Positions 11,935-24,700 of a stretch of 64,000 bases of DNA are shown one piece after another; the first letter of the stretch is position 1, and each line of letters opens with the position of its first letter. The notes beneath the pieces were generated by a model that saw nothing but the letters and a program-made list of their open reading frames with translations, made no database searches and was not told where the DNA came from. Made by a program: the position numbers and the translations under genes. Source of the DNA: Diprion similis (lineage: Eukaryota > Arthropoda > Insecta > Hymenoptera > Diprionidae). Location: NCBI RefSeq assembly GCF_021155765.1, contig NC_060105.1, forward strand, positions 4,340,001 through 4,404,000, given 5' to 3'.

Positions 11935-12247
11935 CCCCTTTGGATTTTTGGCGAAAATTTCGACGACATTGAATAGTGCTGCGATTAATTCTTTGAGGCA
12001 CCATTCCGACGTAATTTTTCGAAAGGAATCGATTAAGCGCAGTCCAAATGCGCTGCGAGCAACGGATCAAAAGTTACAGCCAAAAAACGAGAGACGCATT
12101 TTCTCAATTTCTCTGCTGCTGGTCCTACGCTCTTTTTCATGTTCTTTCTGAGTTCCTGGGTGTCCAATTAATCCAGAAAGGCTCATACAAATCGATTCCG
12201 AGATGAAAAATTCTCGGCTCCAAAAATGAACAAAAAAGTAAGGCTAA
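11935..12247. repeat. Diverged satellite copy 35 (array edge)
   Basis: This copy starts in phase at 11935 but has many substitutions relative to the array, for example an altered TTTGGATTTT start, GATTAATTC, a changed middle, and an insertion that stretches it to about 313 bp. It is the first clearly decayed monomer at the right border. The two opposite-strand frames here (11825-12070 and 11834-12151) arise from the satellite and are not genes. Confidence 0.9.
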
Positions 12248-12840
12248 CCCTCTGTGGGTTTTTTCGCAGATTTTGAAAATCGAAAAAATTATTTTATGCT
12301 CTAAATCGACGTTATCCAGCGAGAGGAATCGACCGCGCGTAGTCTGAATAACGCTGCGAGCGACGAATTACGAGTTATAGCGAAAAAACCCAAGTTACCC
12401 ACGTATTGTCTCCGGATATTATGTGCTCTCGATCCCAAGCTGTTGAATTTCTCACGGTCTAACTAGTTTAGAAAGGGTCATCGGAAACAATCCCTTGGAC
12501 GAGACTCAAGTCGTAGGTTCAAAAACGTCAATCTCTTCGAATTTTGACACCAATATTTTCGTCGAATTTTTGAAACACTGAAATCGATGTTTTTCGACTC
12601 AATCGTCACTCACTTTAGCGAGAGAAAACGATTGTACATAATCCCAAACTGCCATTATAAGCGCATCAAGGCACAGAAGTCAATCAAACGCAGCAACCAC
12701 TGTGCATTTTCGCTATTTATTTGCTGCGTCATGACTACTGCAAATCTTAGACTCAAGAGAACGGAAAATTCAGTCCATGTCTCGACCTTCCAATAGGTTC
12801 AACATTGCGCAACGTTGTCGAGTTTAAATGTTGACATGGG
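12248..12840. repeat. Strongly decayed satellite relics (about two monomers)
   Basis: The block 12248-12540 still aligns to the monomer in order: GCGAGAGGAATCGA near 12320, CGCTGCGAGC near 12352, and TTTAGAAAGGGTCAT near 12466. The next block (about 12541-12840) is recognisable only by fragments, such as GCGAGAGAAAACGAT near 12618 and the TTGCTGCGTC / CTACTGCAAAT stretch near 12720. Divergence rises with distance from the array. The 69-residue frame at 12587-12796 lies in this decayed repeat and is not supported. Confidence 0.75.
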
Positions 12841-15578
12841 TAGTAGGGATTACAAAGAGTTATGTACAGAAATGTTTTTATTCTTAAATTATGCACAAAT
12901 TGCAATCAATACAAATTTATCTGAAACAAGCAAGTTGGGGGATATCTCAGTTATTTTTTAAGATGGTTTATCAGCTACCTGGACAATAGTTGGTTTATTG
13001 CGGTAGCATTTTGTTAGGTATCAATCTGGGACATCAGATTGCCGTGCGTTGTTATTTGATCATATATTTTTTTTTTTTTTTTTTTGCAAAATCCATGAGA
13101 CACGTCCGATTAGTTGTTGTCATATCCGGAAGAATTTGGTCAACTGTTTCAAATTGATTACCAATTTGAAACACCTGCCCATATCTATATCATAGCTCAG
13201 TATAATAAAGCTAGTTTATTTGTTCAGACATCCACATTTTTGACTAAGTAGTATTATAGTAATAAAAGTATGCGCTAAGTCTGCACTTTAGCTAGATATT
13301 ATAAAACACGTATCTTAATCATTTCTTTTTTTGCATCTCATACATAGATATCACTAAGTATATATGCTTACTTTCATTTTAAATCAAATGGGGAAACAAT
13401 GCAGAAATGAACTCTGTACTGAATGCTATTACTTGATATAATATGCTTATATTGTATTAAAAATAAACAACTAAATTACTAAGTGTGATGGGAAATAAAA
13501 CCAACCCCTTTGTGCGTACCTGTTTGCTTTTTCTTTGAATCTTGTTTTTTTTCTTCTCAACTGAACAGGCCGCTTTAGCATTCTTCAAGGTATTAATTAG
13601 CACTCAGCATTGAAACATAAAAATCTAGTATTGTTAAGTAACTATACAGATAATTTATTGAAAAAAGACAAAAAAAAAGACAAAAAAAAAAACTATGAAC
13701 TCAATCTCAGTAGGAAAGAAACGTGACATCATTGGCAACACAGTTAAACCGAAATCACAAGCCGCTGTCATTGGTTCTCTAAAATGGACGAAATACTTAC
13801 ACCGCTATTTTATATTCAATTTTTCCAAGTTTTAGGAGGCAAACGTGTAACATACTTTATCGTGATTATTACAGTATAATAAACGCCATGTACTGAGCAT
13901 TTTTTGAACGTGTAATCGATCCTCGCTAATTTATGCGAAAGTATAATAAAATTCCAGAGGCAGGTGGTATACGCAGTTGATGAATCTATTTTTGCCAAGC
14001 GACAGCACGATTTATAATAGAGTAAAGCTGGTTTTACACACGATTAAACCAATTAACAAGATGTTAAAATTGTTAAAGTACGGATTGTGGTAAGTTCAAA
14101 ATTCTTGCATTCGTTTTCTTGTTTGTCTACAAATGAAAATTTGGTTTTTGCTCACGTAGTAGGGAAGGTACTACTTATCGTTATGTTTCAATAACAACTG
14201 ATAGAATGTAATACTCGGCATAGCAAAAAATAGAAAAAACAAAATAACTTGAATTTTCATTGCACTAAATATCATTTTCATTGAGCCATATTTGGTATTT
14301 CACCTTATTTTGCATTATTAACGAAGAGCATGATTTTGAGTCTTTCTTTACAAAACTTACTTCAAACTACTTTGATTTTCAATTTTGCGAAACCAACAAT
14401 ATGTTCGAAGATAATTATGAAAACGAGCATAGAATAAGAGTAAAGTCATATAAAAACATTCAACCACGATGAATTTGAATTTTTTTATTGGCTTTCAATG
14501 AAACATTGAACTTCTCTACCAAACTATAGTTTAACTGTATTAGAAGTTGGTAAAATTGAGGATATAATTATTAAGTTCAAACTTTATAATCTAACTCCTG
14601 AAACAGGTTTTTCAAAATAAAATTTGAAGATTATGTGAGTTTCAATCGCTATACATTCTTTCTCAAGGATTAATTGAGTAATAGCATTGATCTCTTTTGA
14701 CATGCACGTGATATGCCAATAATACGTCAACTGAGAATACGGACTGACACATTTCACATATTAGGAGTAATAGATAAGCAAAGAATTTATTGTTTGATAA
14801 AGTAATAGGTATGTCACGTAACTATGCCCTGTGTGAAACGTTATTTTCTACACGCACAATTCATTATTGTGAGTAAAATAAACTCCACTGTAAAGAAGCT
14901 AGAGATAATGTAAGATAACGAATAAAGAAAATAAAAAAAGAATCATTCTGATTTCTGCAAGCGTGAAATTTACATGCCAAATTTTATGTGGCATGTTATA
15001 ACGAAATATCAAATTAACATGGGTATTATGAATTCTAACGTGATTGAACTGGTTAAGAATAAATATGATAGAGATATATATGTTCAGTAGGAAATTGACG
15101 ATGAACCTCCAAAAAACCAGTTTTCAGTGTACTTGAAAAATTCGCAAACCCCTCTGGAAGTACTATTAAATAATACGACCACAGTGGTATAGTGTCTTGA
15201 ATCTTGATATATAAAAATGAGGCACAGTTTTACGATCACCATCATTAATTTTTGCTTCTACTATCTCCCAATCATAAGAGTGTCCAGATATTCAAATATG
15301 ATAGTATTGTTTTTTCTTTTCCTTTACTATCATTAAACTAAACCATGCATGGGTATTATTATGTGCCCTTAAAAAAAATTTTCATTAGGAGAGTGACGTT
15401 TTCTTCTTAAACAAGTCATATTCTTATCGGTAGCAAACAGTCTTAACAACGAGCATAGGTTAATCACGTCGTCGTCCATAATTACGTAGTCCTTTTGGGT
15501 GTATGCGTCATGTAATGTACTGGTATTAACAGCTTCTCTTTAAATACAGGCTGATTTGCAACTATATTTATAGATAGC
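12841..15578. other. AT-rich non-coding stretch, probably including the Fmr1 3' UTR
   Basis: I see no gene here. The sequence is AT-rich with T and A runs (for example near 13068 and 13670). On the minus strand, the first AATAAA downstream of the Fmr1 stop codon is at 14786-14791 (TTTATT on the plus strand), about 790 bp past the stop. It would fit a long 3' UTR of the kind Fmr1 genes often have. The short frames at 13816-13998 and 14281-14472 show no recognisable protein. Confidence 0.5.
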
Positions 15579-15766
15579 TTAGCCACTAGTACCGTTGACC
15601 ATGGCCTCTTTCGGCTTGTTATTAGGCGCCATACGGGAATGACGAGGTCGGGGTTCTCTCTGGCTCTTCGGCCCTTGGGAGTTTGAATTTGATACAATCA
15701 CATCATTGGCCGGAGTTCCCTCCTTACTTGTCAAAGTTGACTGATCACTTGGCCCAACGTTGCTAC
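15579..15766 (-). CDS. Fmr1: Fmr1 last coding exon 13
   Basis: 188 bp to the TAA stop at 15579-15581, acceptor CCTTTAG. It encodes [17 protein letters not shown]..., a Ser/Asn/Pro-rich region, then [18 protein letters not shown]. The VNG-containing end recalls the C-terminus of vertebrate FMR1 proteins. Confidence 0.92.
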
Positions 15767-18700
15767 CTAAAGGAATACCAATATCAACTTTTAGCATCAT
15801 TCGCTGGGGGGTTACGTTTCAGTTTGACAGTTGTAAAATTAATGTGGTATATCGCTGAAATATTGATGACATAGAAATACGAGAATTGTAGAATAGAAAG
15901 TGAAATATCACATCAAGATGGTCTGAAGCAGTTACATTTTTCTTCTTCTACACAGCTCGGCAGGTCTCCTTGAGTGTAGTTTGAGCTCCAGAATAAGAAG
16001 GAAATATACTGAACTTGTTTTAGTTTAAACAATAATGGAATCAGCGAGTCGGCTCAATTGTTAAAAAAAATTTTGACACCTATAAATATACATGGGAAAA
16101 ATCGATATGCTGTCTTTTTCTCTTCATGGTAATAATTATGATATGGGGTATCTGAAATTTTAATTGCGTTCCATTTTCGGAATATTGAATACACGACAAT
16201 CTATCAGAGAGGAATGATTTCTACATGAACCCCACATGATCCCGATGGATCGCTCAGACACAGGCGACACACTGCGGCAATTACCTTTCGGATTATTTGC
16301 TGGTGTAGAGCTGCGCTGTCGAGAACGTCTCGGTCTCCTTCTCCTTATGCCTCGTGATCCTCCCTCCACACTTGATACTGATTCTACACACATACAAACC
16401 ATTGTGACCATCTCCCTTTTTATTCAACATGTTTTTATTTATACGAGAATGTGATTTCAAAGTATTTTTTAGTGTTTCAGCGAAAATTGCATATGCGTGG
16501 TTAATTATTCTTCAGAATAATTGAGGAAAAGCGAAAATTATAAAGTGCATATGTTAGTAGCGTGCGCCGTGTTAAAATAAATATAAGAAACAGTGTTAGA
16601 TGGTCACAAGTGTTTGCCCCACATCCCATGCTGCTCGCAAAGTAATTTTAACATCGAATCACTTATCTATGTAGCATATATAAGGCTGACGATGAAAATA
16701 TACGCTTACTTCATTCATCTAAGTTTTACCTCTATCAATACTTGAAACGTCTTGGCTGTCGAGAACAGTATCTTCATCGTCTGTCATCCGGCGACGATCG
16801 TCTCTACGATCTCGACGTTGAGACGGAGGTCGTCCTTGTCTACTACCCATGTATCCCGAATTTCCGGAACCACCTTGACCTTGGTGTCCCCCTCTCATCG
16901 ACGAATCCCTCATGCGATCCTCGCTACCATCCAAAGTATCACGACGAGATCCTAAAAATATTTGTAAAACACTAGATGAGTAGACGTTATCAATTAAAAA
17001 CTGTAACGATGCAATTACGTGTAAAATACTGATGTCTATGCATTGAAGAGCCGCGGACTGCAATGTACTGAATAAAAACTGTGAAGGAAGGGATTTAATG
17101 CAGGGCATGTTCTTACTTGTTCACTGTGAAGTCCAATCACGGTGTTAAGTCGGTGGTTCAAACTTCAGGTCAAACGGGAATATCGTTAAACATGGGTAGT
17201 GAAGATATGAACAGTATAGTCAAAACATTATTGCTCAAACACGATGTACAGTGTCACTCGCGGTCAGTGAATTAATTGAAAAGTGCTTTCAAGCTATGCA
17301 AGATATTGCTCTCTACACAATATGAAGCGATTGGGAATATCAAAATTTGAGAGGTTTATACCCAACCGTAAGGGAAAAAAGTTGACCTTGTATTACATTC
17401 GCAAGCATGAAATGTTTGATACTCAGACAGATACTCACGAAAGTTGTGCAATAGACGAAAATCAAACGTGTAAGATAATCATCGACAGCTTCTGAACATT
17501 TCATATCGGGCTATCGCCAGAAGAAAATTTCATTACTTTAGGCAATGCTAATGGTAAATTAGTTAGTCATAATTTATTTCTACATAATAAAAATTTAGCA
17601 CAGAATTATGTTTATTATAAGACACATGTCGAACACATGAAATACTGCGGAAACGAAACAGTACAAAAGGTTTTGGTTTAATTCTATTTAACCCAGAAAC
17701 AATTCTTCAATAACATTGATTAAAAGGTGACAAATCGTGTATATAAAAATTGTAATACCTTGAGAATCGAGAATAGTGTCAACTACCCAATTACGTAACA
17801 ACAATAACAACAATGCTTAAACGAGTTTAGGATTGGAAAGTATAAGAATGGAGCAATAAGGGACAGCGCAATAAGACAGTAGCAACTATGGACAGGCAAA
17901 AGAGAGAAAAGGAACTAATTTCACAACAAAATCTGAAACACCGTGTAAGATGATTTCGTACTGATACTTAGACCAATTATTCCAACCTAACGTAAAAATC
18001 AGTCCCGTTAAAATCATAGCGGAAGCAATGATTGTTGGAAAGTTAGATAAATCTGCTCCAATAAACGATAGTATCGTGAAAAGCAAACTATAATCATTTA
18101 GCAGTAACATGCCCCTTCTCTCTTACAGGCTCATAACCACGGCGACCCCTATCACCCCGTTTCGAAGTATGCTCTACATTGTTGATATAATCGGTAATAG
18201 TGTTACCAGCGTTGTGTCTGATCGAGGCCCTACCCCTCCCGCGTCCTCGGGATGGACCACCTCTATTGGGACGGCCGCCTCCACCATCTTCAGGTCCGGA
18301 TCCCATGCCCCGTCTTTGGGAAGGAAAACTAGGCATTGGTCCAGTTGTCGAACCATGCATACTCCGCAACTGTTGGTCTATTTCTAATTTTTCCTGTCTA
18401 AGTTGTTCCACCTCCTATAATGAAATATCGGTGATATTATAGCTGTGAATGTGAATTTATTTCTAAGGATTAATCGAATGTTTCCTTTTGAACTTTTTTC
18501 AAAACTCAATCTGTGAACCAAAAATTTGTAAATGCTCTTGTGTAAATTATACCTTCAGGTGTGCCAAGTGATACTCGAGCAGGACCTTAGCATTAGCTAT
18601 GCTTTCGACCGTGCCAACAAATACAAAAGGAACTTGACCCTCTTCGCGAGGAATCGTAGGTTGAGGCTCATTGTCACCTTCGATTTTAACCCGGACCTGA

Positions 18701-21700
18701 AATTTAACAGAAAATAAAACATAATTGTATAGATTTACATCCAAAATCTTATATTTCACATTGTAATTAGTTTCTACACAGAGAATGATGATTTTAAACT
18801 CAGATGTCAGTACTATCATACGTAAGACAATTACACAGGTGAGAAAATACACAAACCCTATGATTTCGACAACAGTGAAACTTGTTAAGAAAGAAGATCG
18901 TAATAACTTTAGATTAACATATCAAGTTTCTACTGAAATTTTGAGTCTAAGATATTCACGTAAGGATGCGTCATGTTCAAACTTATCAATATCAGAATCT
19001 GATTGACTACAAAAATTGTAACACTTCGAGATTCGAGAACAATGTCAATGTATAAATAACCTCATGCTAATTCGTTTGGAATTTTAAAATATTGCACAAA
19101 AGATTGGTGAATCCTTCAGTAAAGCTGATGTTACTTTCAATTATTAGTCATTTTAATTACACATTACAATTGTGATTGCCCATTGGAATAGTCAAACATT
19201 GATCTATCTAATGACCTAAAAGCGCATAAACCAAGCACAAAATTTAGAAGAAGGAGCTGTATTTTCTAGTGTTAACAATAATCCAAACTTTGAATAAATT
19301 GTATCACACGAAGTCTGTAACAGTGAAAAATATTATTTTTATCGTACCGTCAATAATGTTATTCACGATAAGATACAATTTCAAAATGAGCTGTTATAAA
19401 TTACAATGATCAATTTAGGAAATATATAATTGCAACATTTGTATTTAAAAACTTTTTAATTCTCCATTGTCACATCAAAGATTGATATACAATACTTATG
19501 ATTTGCGTTACATAATTTTTTTTTCGGTTGTATAATCACATGACTAATAGTCAATAATTCGTTTGATTCAATGAAACTAATACCATATCGCGTGAACATT
19601 GAATATCCAAAATGCTAGAACAAAATAAATATTATCCATAAATTTATACTCCAACAAATTCAGATCTTAGCATTTTCACAAATTTACTACTTACCATTGT
19701 ATGAAAAAAAATTCCATCGATATTTGTTAATACGAAGTTAAAAAAAAAGACGCAACTAAAGTTTTTTTTATGCTCAACTGCTTGAGACAGATCCTTACGT
19801 GAAAATAGGAGATTTTGCTAAGTAATTTAGCCAATGGTGTAGTTTCCTAGAACTTAATAAAAATGATGGTTGTTATCTATGCAATTGAAGTGAATGAAAA
19901 TCCGAAATGTAATTTCATATTAATACTCCACTTTAGTGTTGTCTAAATTCACATGTAAAACCAAATAAATATTAAATATACAACCCACGAAGAAAGTAAG
20001 CGTTTAAATGATACAAGATACATGTGGAATTGCTTTGAATTAATGTATAATAACCCAGTAGTAGTAAATGGTTGACGCAGTACCCAAAAGAAGCTACTCT
20101 ACAGTAATTACTGCTTGAATTCGAACGATCCAATCTTTTCACAGGGAGGAAAATAGGTTTCATTATCAAGCTAATATATGAAATTTAACAACTCGTAAAT
20201 TACTGATGTTTTGATTACACTTGAGTCATGATAATTACTGAATATTACATGGTTTTCCAGTAAATGTATAAAATGACCAACTTGTGATTGAAGATAATTT
20301 CATGCCGTCTGGCCATGTGAAAACAAATAATGAACTAATATTAAATGTATGCAATGAAAGGAGAATAATGATTAATATAGCTGTTATGTGTGATATATGA
20401 ATCGCTTGAATCAACCGAAGTATCTTGCAAACAATAGGCATTATTTCAATAAATAATTAAATTTTTTCGATAAAGAAAGGTAAATAGCTTCGAAAAACAC
20501 CATAAATTAACAATATTTTTGTTGATTATGCAATTTCAAAAGTGAAGCTGGCCCAAGTGGTTCATGTAACATTCACATATGATCTGTTTATTTGTTGATT
20601 GTTTTTTTCTTTCGTTTTCTTTTACTGAAGGAAGGTGGAAGCTCCAGTTGGATAAGGTTGAGATGAGACAAAGACACAAACAGTGTAAGATAATATACTT
20701 ACTCTATCAGTATGTACATTCCCACTCGAGCCAGATGTTATCTACCGAGAACAAACAATGCAAGTATATCACGCATAACATCACCCCGTAAATCTATAAT
20801 TTGTGCTCACATGACAAATTGGTTGGACGCATTTGTTTACATTTCTTGTTTTTTTTTTTTTTTTTTTTTAGAACCATCACTGGAGAAACTAGCTTTTGCC
20901 AAACAATAAATTTTTGATCGCTTAACAAAGAATGAGTTTACATTTATTTTCTTCTAATAATTCTCTTTCTTCACATAACAATTAGTTTGTCATTTGACCA
21001 CAATATAGTATATAAATATGTATTTCGAACTGAACAACATTTTGACAAATTATAGAAATTACTTATCAAACTAAGCGAAAAAATAATTACATTAAATTTT
21101 TTACTACCAAAGTGTGAAAAATGTCTTAGCCATTTAATGCTTACAGACACAAAGTTTAAGGTCCTGAATATTTTGTCGTATTCAAAATAAGACGCGTTTA
21201 TTATCATATTCTGTGTGATACTGATTCACTTGGGTCTCTCAAAGTATTCATACAGTTTACAGGACGTTGTACAGATAAATCATATTGGTCAATCTATTCT
21301 CATCCACAACAATGATGTGTGGAATACATTCAGTACGACTAGATGCGAAGAAAATAAAGTTCATTCACCAAGTGGCAGTATCCCAAATGAAAGATCTGTT
21401 CAAACTGGCGATCTGCCACTTGGTAGAATCAGAAAAAATACTGTACGACGTAAAATGTGGCATTTCAAGAGAATTCGTTTTATAGTTGGCACAACACTTT
21501 ATGTGAAGATTCGAGCATTTACTACTGAGAAATGCATACACGAAGCAGACAAATTGTTTTCCCGTATGTTCTCTACAGGACAAAACCATGCTTTTTCTTC
21601 TTTTTGATCAGTTTCAATTTTACCGTAATAATAAAATTTAACACATCAATTTCTTTGCTGGATTAGATATTTTAAAATTGATATTATTTGACGAAAATGA

Positions 21701-24700
21701 AACATAATCTAAATATTATTAAATCAAAGCAATACGAATATCAATATTCCGAATATTTACAAGGCTATTTGAATAAAATGATAGTTGATCTTTTGAAAGA
21801 TTTTTTTATAAGATACATAATTAGCGTACAACAAAATTATGGCAGACAATGATACTGTGGTTCAAGTTGCTTCTGATTTGGTGGGTCTTCATTCTTGCAT
21901 CTCAAATGTAATCTTTAATAATACATGATCGTTTTTTTTTCTTCATTCGTGGATCTGTTCACTAATATCTAGACCAGAAACTTTTCAACAGGCAAAAGTG
22001 ACGAAATCACCTATTTTACGAAGAGAAAATTTGCGGTCAAGATAAACATTTGCAAAAATTGCAGCTTTTGACACATGGCAAAGTATACGACCTAATTAAT
22101 GATTTATTTCACTTACCTGCAACTTGTCCATGATCTTAATTCTACAATCACCAACAACGTAATACTTATTTTACGGCAAAATGAAGTGAAAAATGAAATC
22201 GGAAACTTGTGTTGTACAAAAGTGACATTAATTTTGTTAGATACGTCTAAAAACTATTCTTGTAAGTATAACTTCACCGTGAGAGTGGATGCATTTAAGC
22301 ATTTTGGAATCCTTCACATTGCTAATATTACATATATCTGTATAAAAGTTAGCCAGCGACCACTCCCGCAATGATATTTAATCAATTCAGTAGTAATCAT
22401 GAGTGGTTAAATTTTTTTTTTTTTTTTATCGAATTATAACATGGAGAACAGTTTCAAAACGTAAAATTACACTGATTCTGAAATTAGCAATAGGAGCTGA
22501 AATTTTGGGTTTATGCCACATTTTAGTCTTAGAAATGAAAATGAATCAGTTTAAAAATTATTAAGATAAGAAAACACCCAAAATACGTTTAGACGACGTG
22601 ACATTTGCATAGTACATTGCACGAATCTGGAAGATGATGTGACCTGAGAAAAGATGCGGAGCAATGGTGCATAAATTGTCTAAATGTACCTTGGATTGTC
22701 AGTATAGAATAGAAAAACTTAAGAGAAAATAATCTGACAAACTTGTGTCTGCTTAAAAACAAATAAGTAATGTTCGGTATTTATACTGGTATAGTATATA
22801 GTACAGAATAAGCTACAACAAAATAGTATGCCTCATTCCATATTTGTTCAACATAAAATAGTTGTTCGTATGTAGGTAAGTATTTTCCATGAAATAATAC
22901 ACATGTAATAACTCGAGTAGTTCGATTATTTCGCATATTTTGTGTGTTTGTATACACAGAGTGATTAGCTAACGCTCGAATGGTCTATAACCTGCATGTG
23001 CAAAAATTCTAAAAATCTGCTTTAGACCATTCAACTGTTAGTTAATCAATCTGTATATAATCAAATGCATGCATCAGATGTATTATTCATCACAACAATT
23101 TATATGGATTGTCAATGTTTCTGACAGCATTAGCACATCGATTCAAAGCACAAATAAATGAACCTAGTAAATAATGCAAAATTTGTCAAAATATCGTAAG
23201 ACATGTGCAAGATGGAATTGAGTATCTATATTCAACCTATAAAGAGATGTTCGGTTATCTATTTGAGCACAGTGAAACCTTGTTATAAAAAATCTACTAG
23301 AATGTAGTTTCCACAGCAAGGATAAAGCTACTATTGTGCATATCACTTGGAACTCCAAGTGTGGAGCTAATTGCGCGATGTGCAGACATATGTTAGACCA
23401 AGTCCAGGCACAACCTTGCATGTCAAGAAGAAAAACTTATCAAGTTCCATGGTAGAGACAATTCTTACAGTTTCAGTTTCACTGCGCTACAACCTTCAAA
23501 TAGACATGAACACCTTAATTTTCATAATTCCATCTTACTTTATGATAGCTGCGCAGTTCTAAGAGCACGTGCGAGTTTAACAATCATAAAAGAAATTGAA
23601 ATTTTGCTTACCACACCACTTTTGTCGACAATTTCCTGTATGATGCGACCGTTTTTTCCTATAACCTTCCCCACGAGAATGCGAGGAACTTGTATGGACT
23701 CCTCGCTGTATTCCAGCATAGAGCGTGCCTTCTTCACAGCTTCGTGTGTCTGCAATCCAGGTTGCATCAAAGAGATTGTTATTATTATCAATTATAATCA
23801 AACAAACTATTCAGTGCGAATCTAGCTATTTGCTTGAACAATTTACGCTAAATTCGTGTATTTACCTCTCCATAAATTTTGAAGGTACACGAATTTTCCT
23901 CTAGCTCTATGTTGGTGATTCCTTCGACTTTTCTGGCCTGTTGTATGTTGGCTCCATGAGCACCAATTGCAAGTCCCATCAAGTCTTCTCGCACATTGAA
24001 CTCGTCTGTATACCTGAAAAATTTCAAATTATATATAGTACTTCACTGATAAAACGCTGATGAAAACTGTAAGAGAACAATTTTCAAGTCCTCATATAAT
24101 CGGATTCATACTCATGCCTGATATGAATTATTTATAATAGTGACGTACTCGCAAATATTGTGTTTCTAATTGAAATTACAATACACGACTACTATTAATA
24201 TCTTAGGATTTACACCAACACCCAATTGTATAATAAATGTTAACTGCAAAAAACTTCTTTGCATGTCCGTAATTTGAAAAATCAAATAATTGCATGGAAA
24301 TGATGTGACTTATTTCAAAAGATGAATTTTCAGTAGTTGTTAAGCTGGAAAAATAGATCAGTCGTGAAACGTAAAGTTGACTTTTGAAAAAAGCTCGGTA
24401 ATCGTATTTGAGTAGGCCAGAATTATGAAATTTTGTGAAAATTAACAAACACATCTGTAAGTTTAACAATAAGATTTATTAAGCACAAAGATATTAGAGA
24501 ACACATCAACTACCATGCAATTTCAGGAAGTTTAGGAAAGAGAAAAAGAAATTTAATTCTACTATCAGTAACATGTTTATGAATGGCACAAGATAAAATT
24601 AATCAAAATACGCTGTCTGTTTGGAAATCCACCGATGATCATCAACACCATCGATTTAAATATACTACAACTAATGACTGCATAAATTTATCGGTTCCCT

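Noticed and set aside
11825-12151. Overlapping 81- and 105-residue frames at the array edge
   Set aside because: Both arise from the diverged satellite copy and overlap on opposite strands.
17886-18110. 74-residue hydrophobic minus-strand frame next to Fmr1 exon 10
   Set aside because: It begins inside exon 10 out of frame, runs through intron, has no matching splice sites, and I recognise no family.
20690-20760. Third exon-11-like relic (TGATAGA|GTAAGT on minus strand) in Fmr1 intron 8
   Set aside because: It has a strong donor but only scattered similarity, and inclusion would insert 13 residues into the KH2 fold.
21215-21607. 130-residue plus-strand frame in Fmr1 intron 8
   Set aside because: No recognisable domain, no conserved start context, embedded in AT-rich intron.
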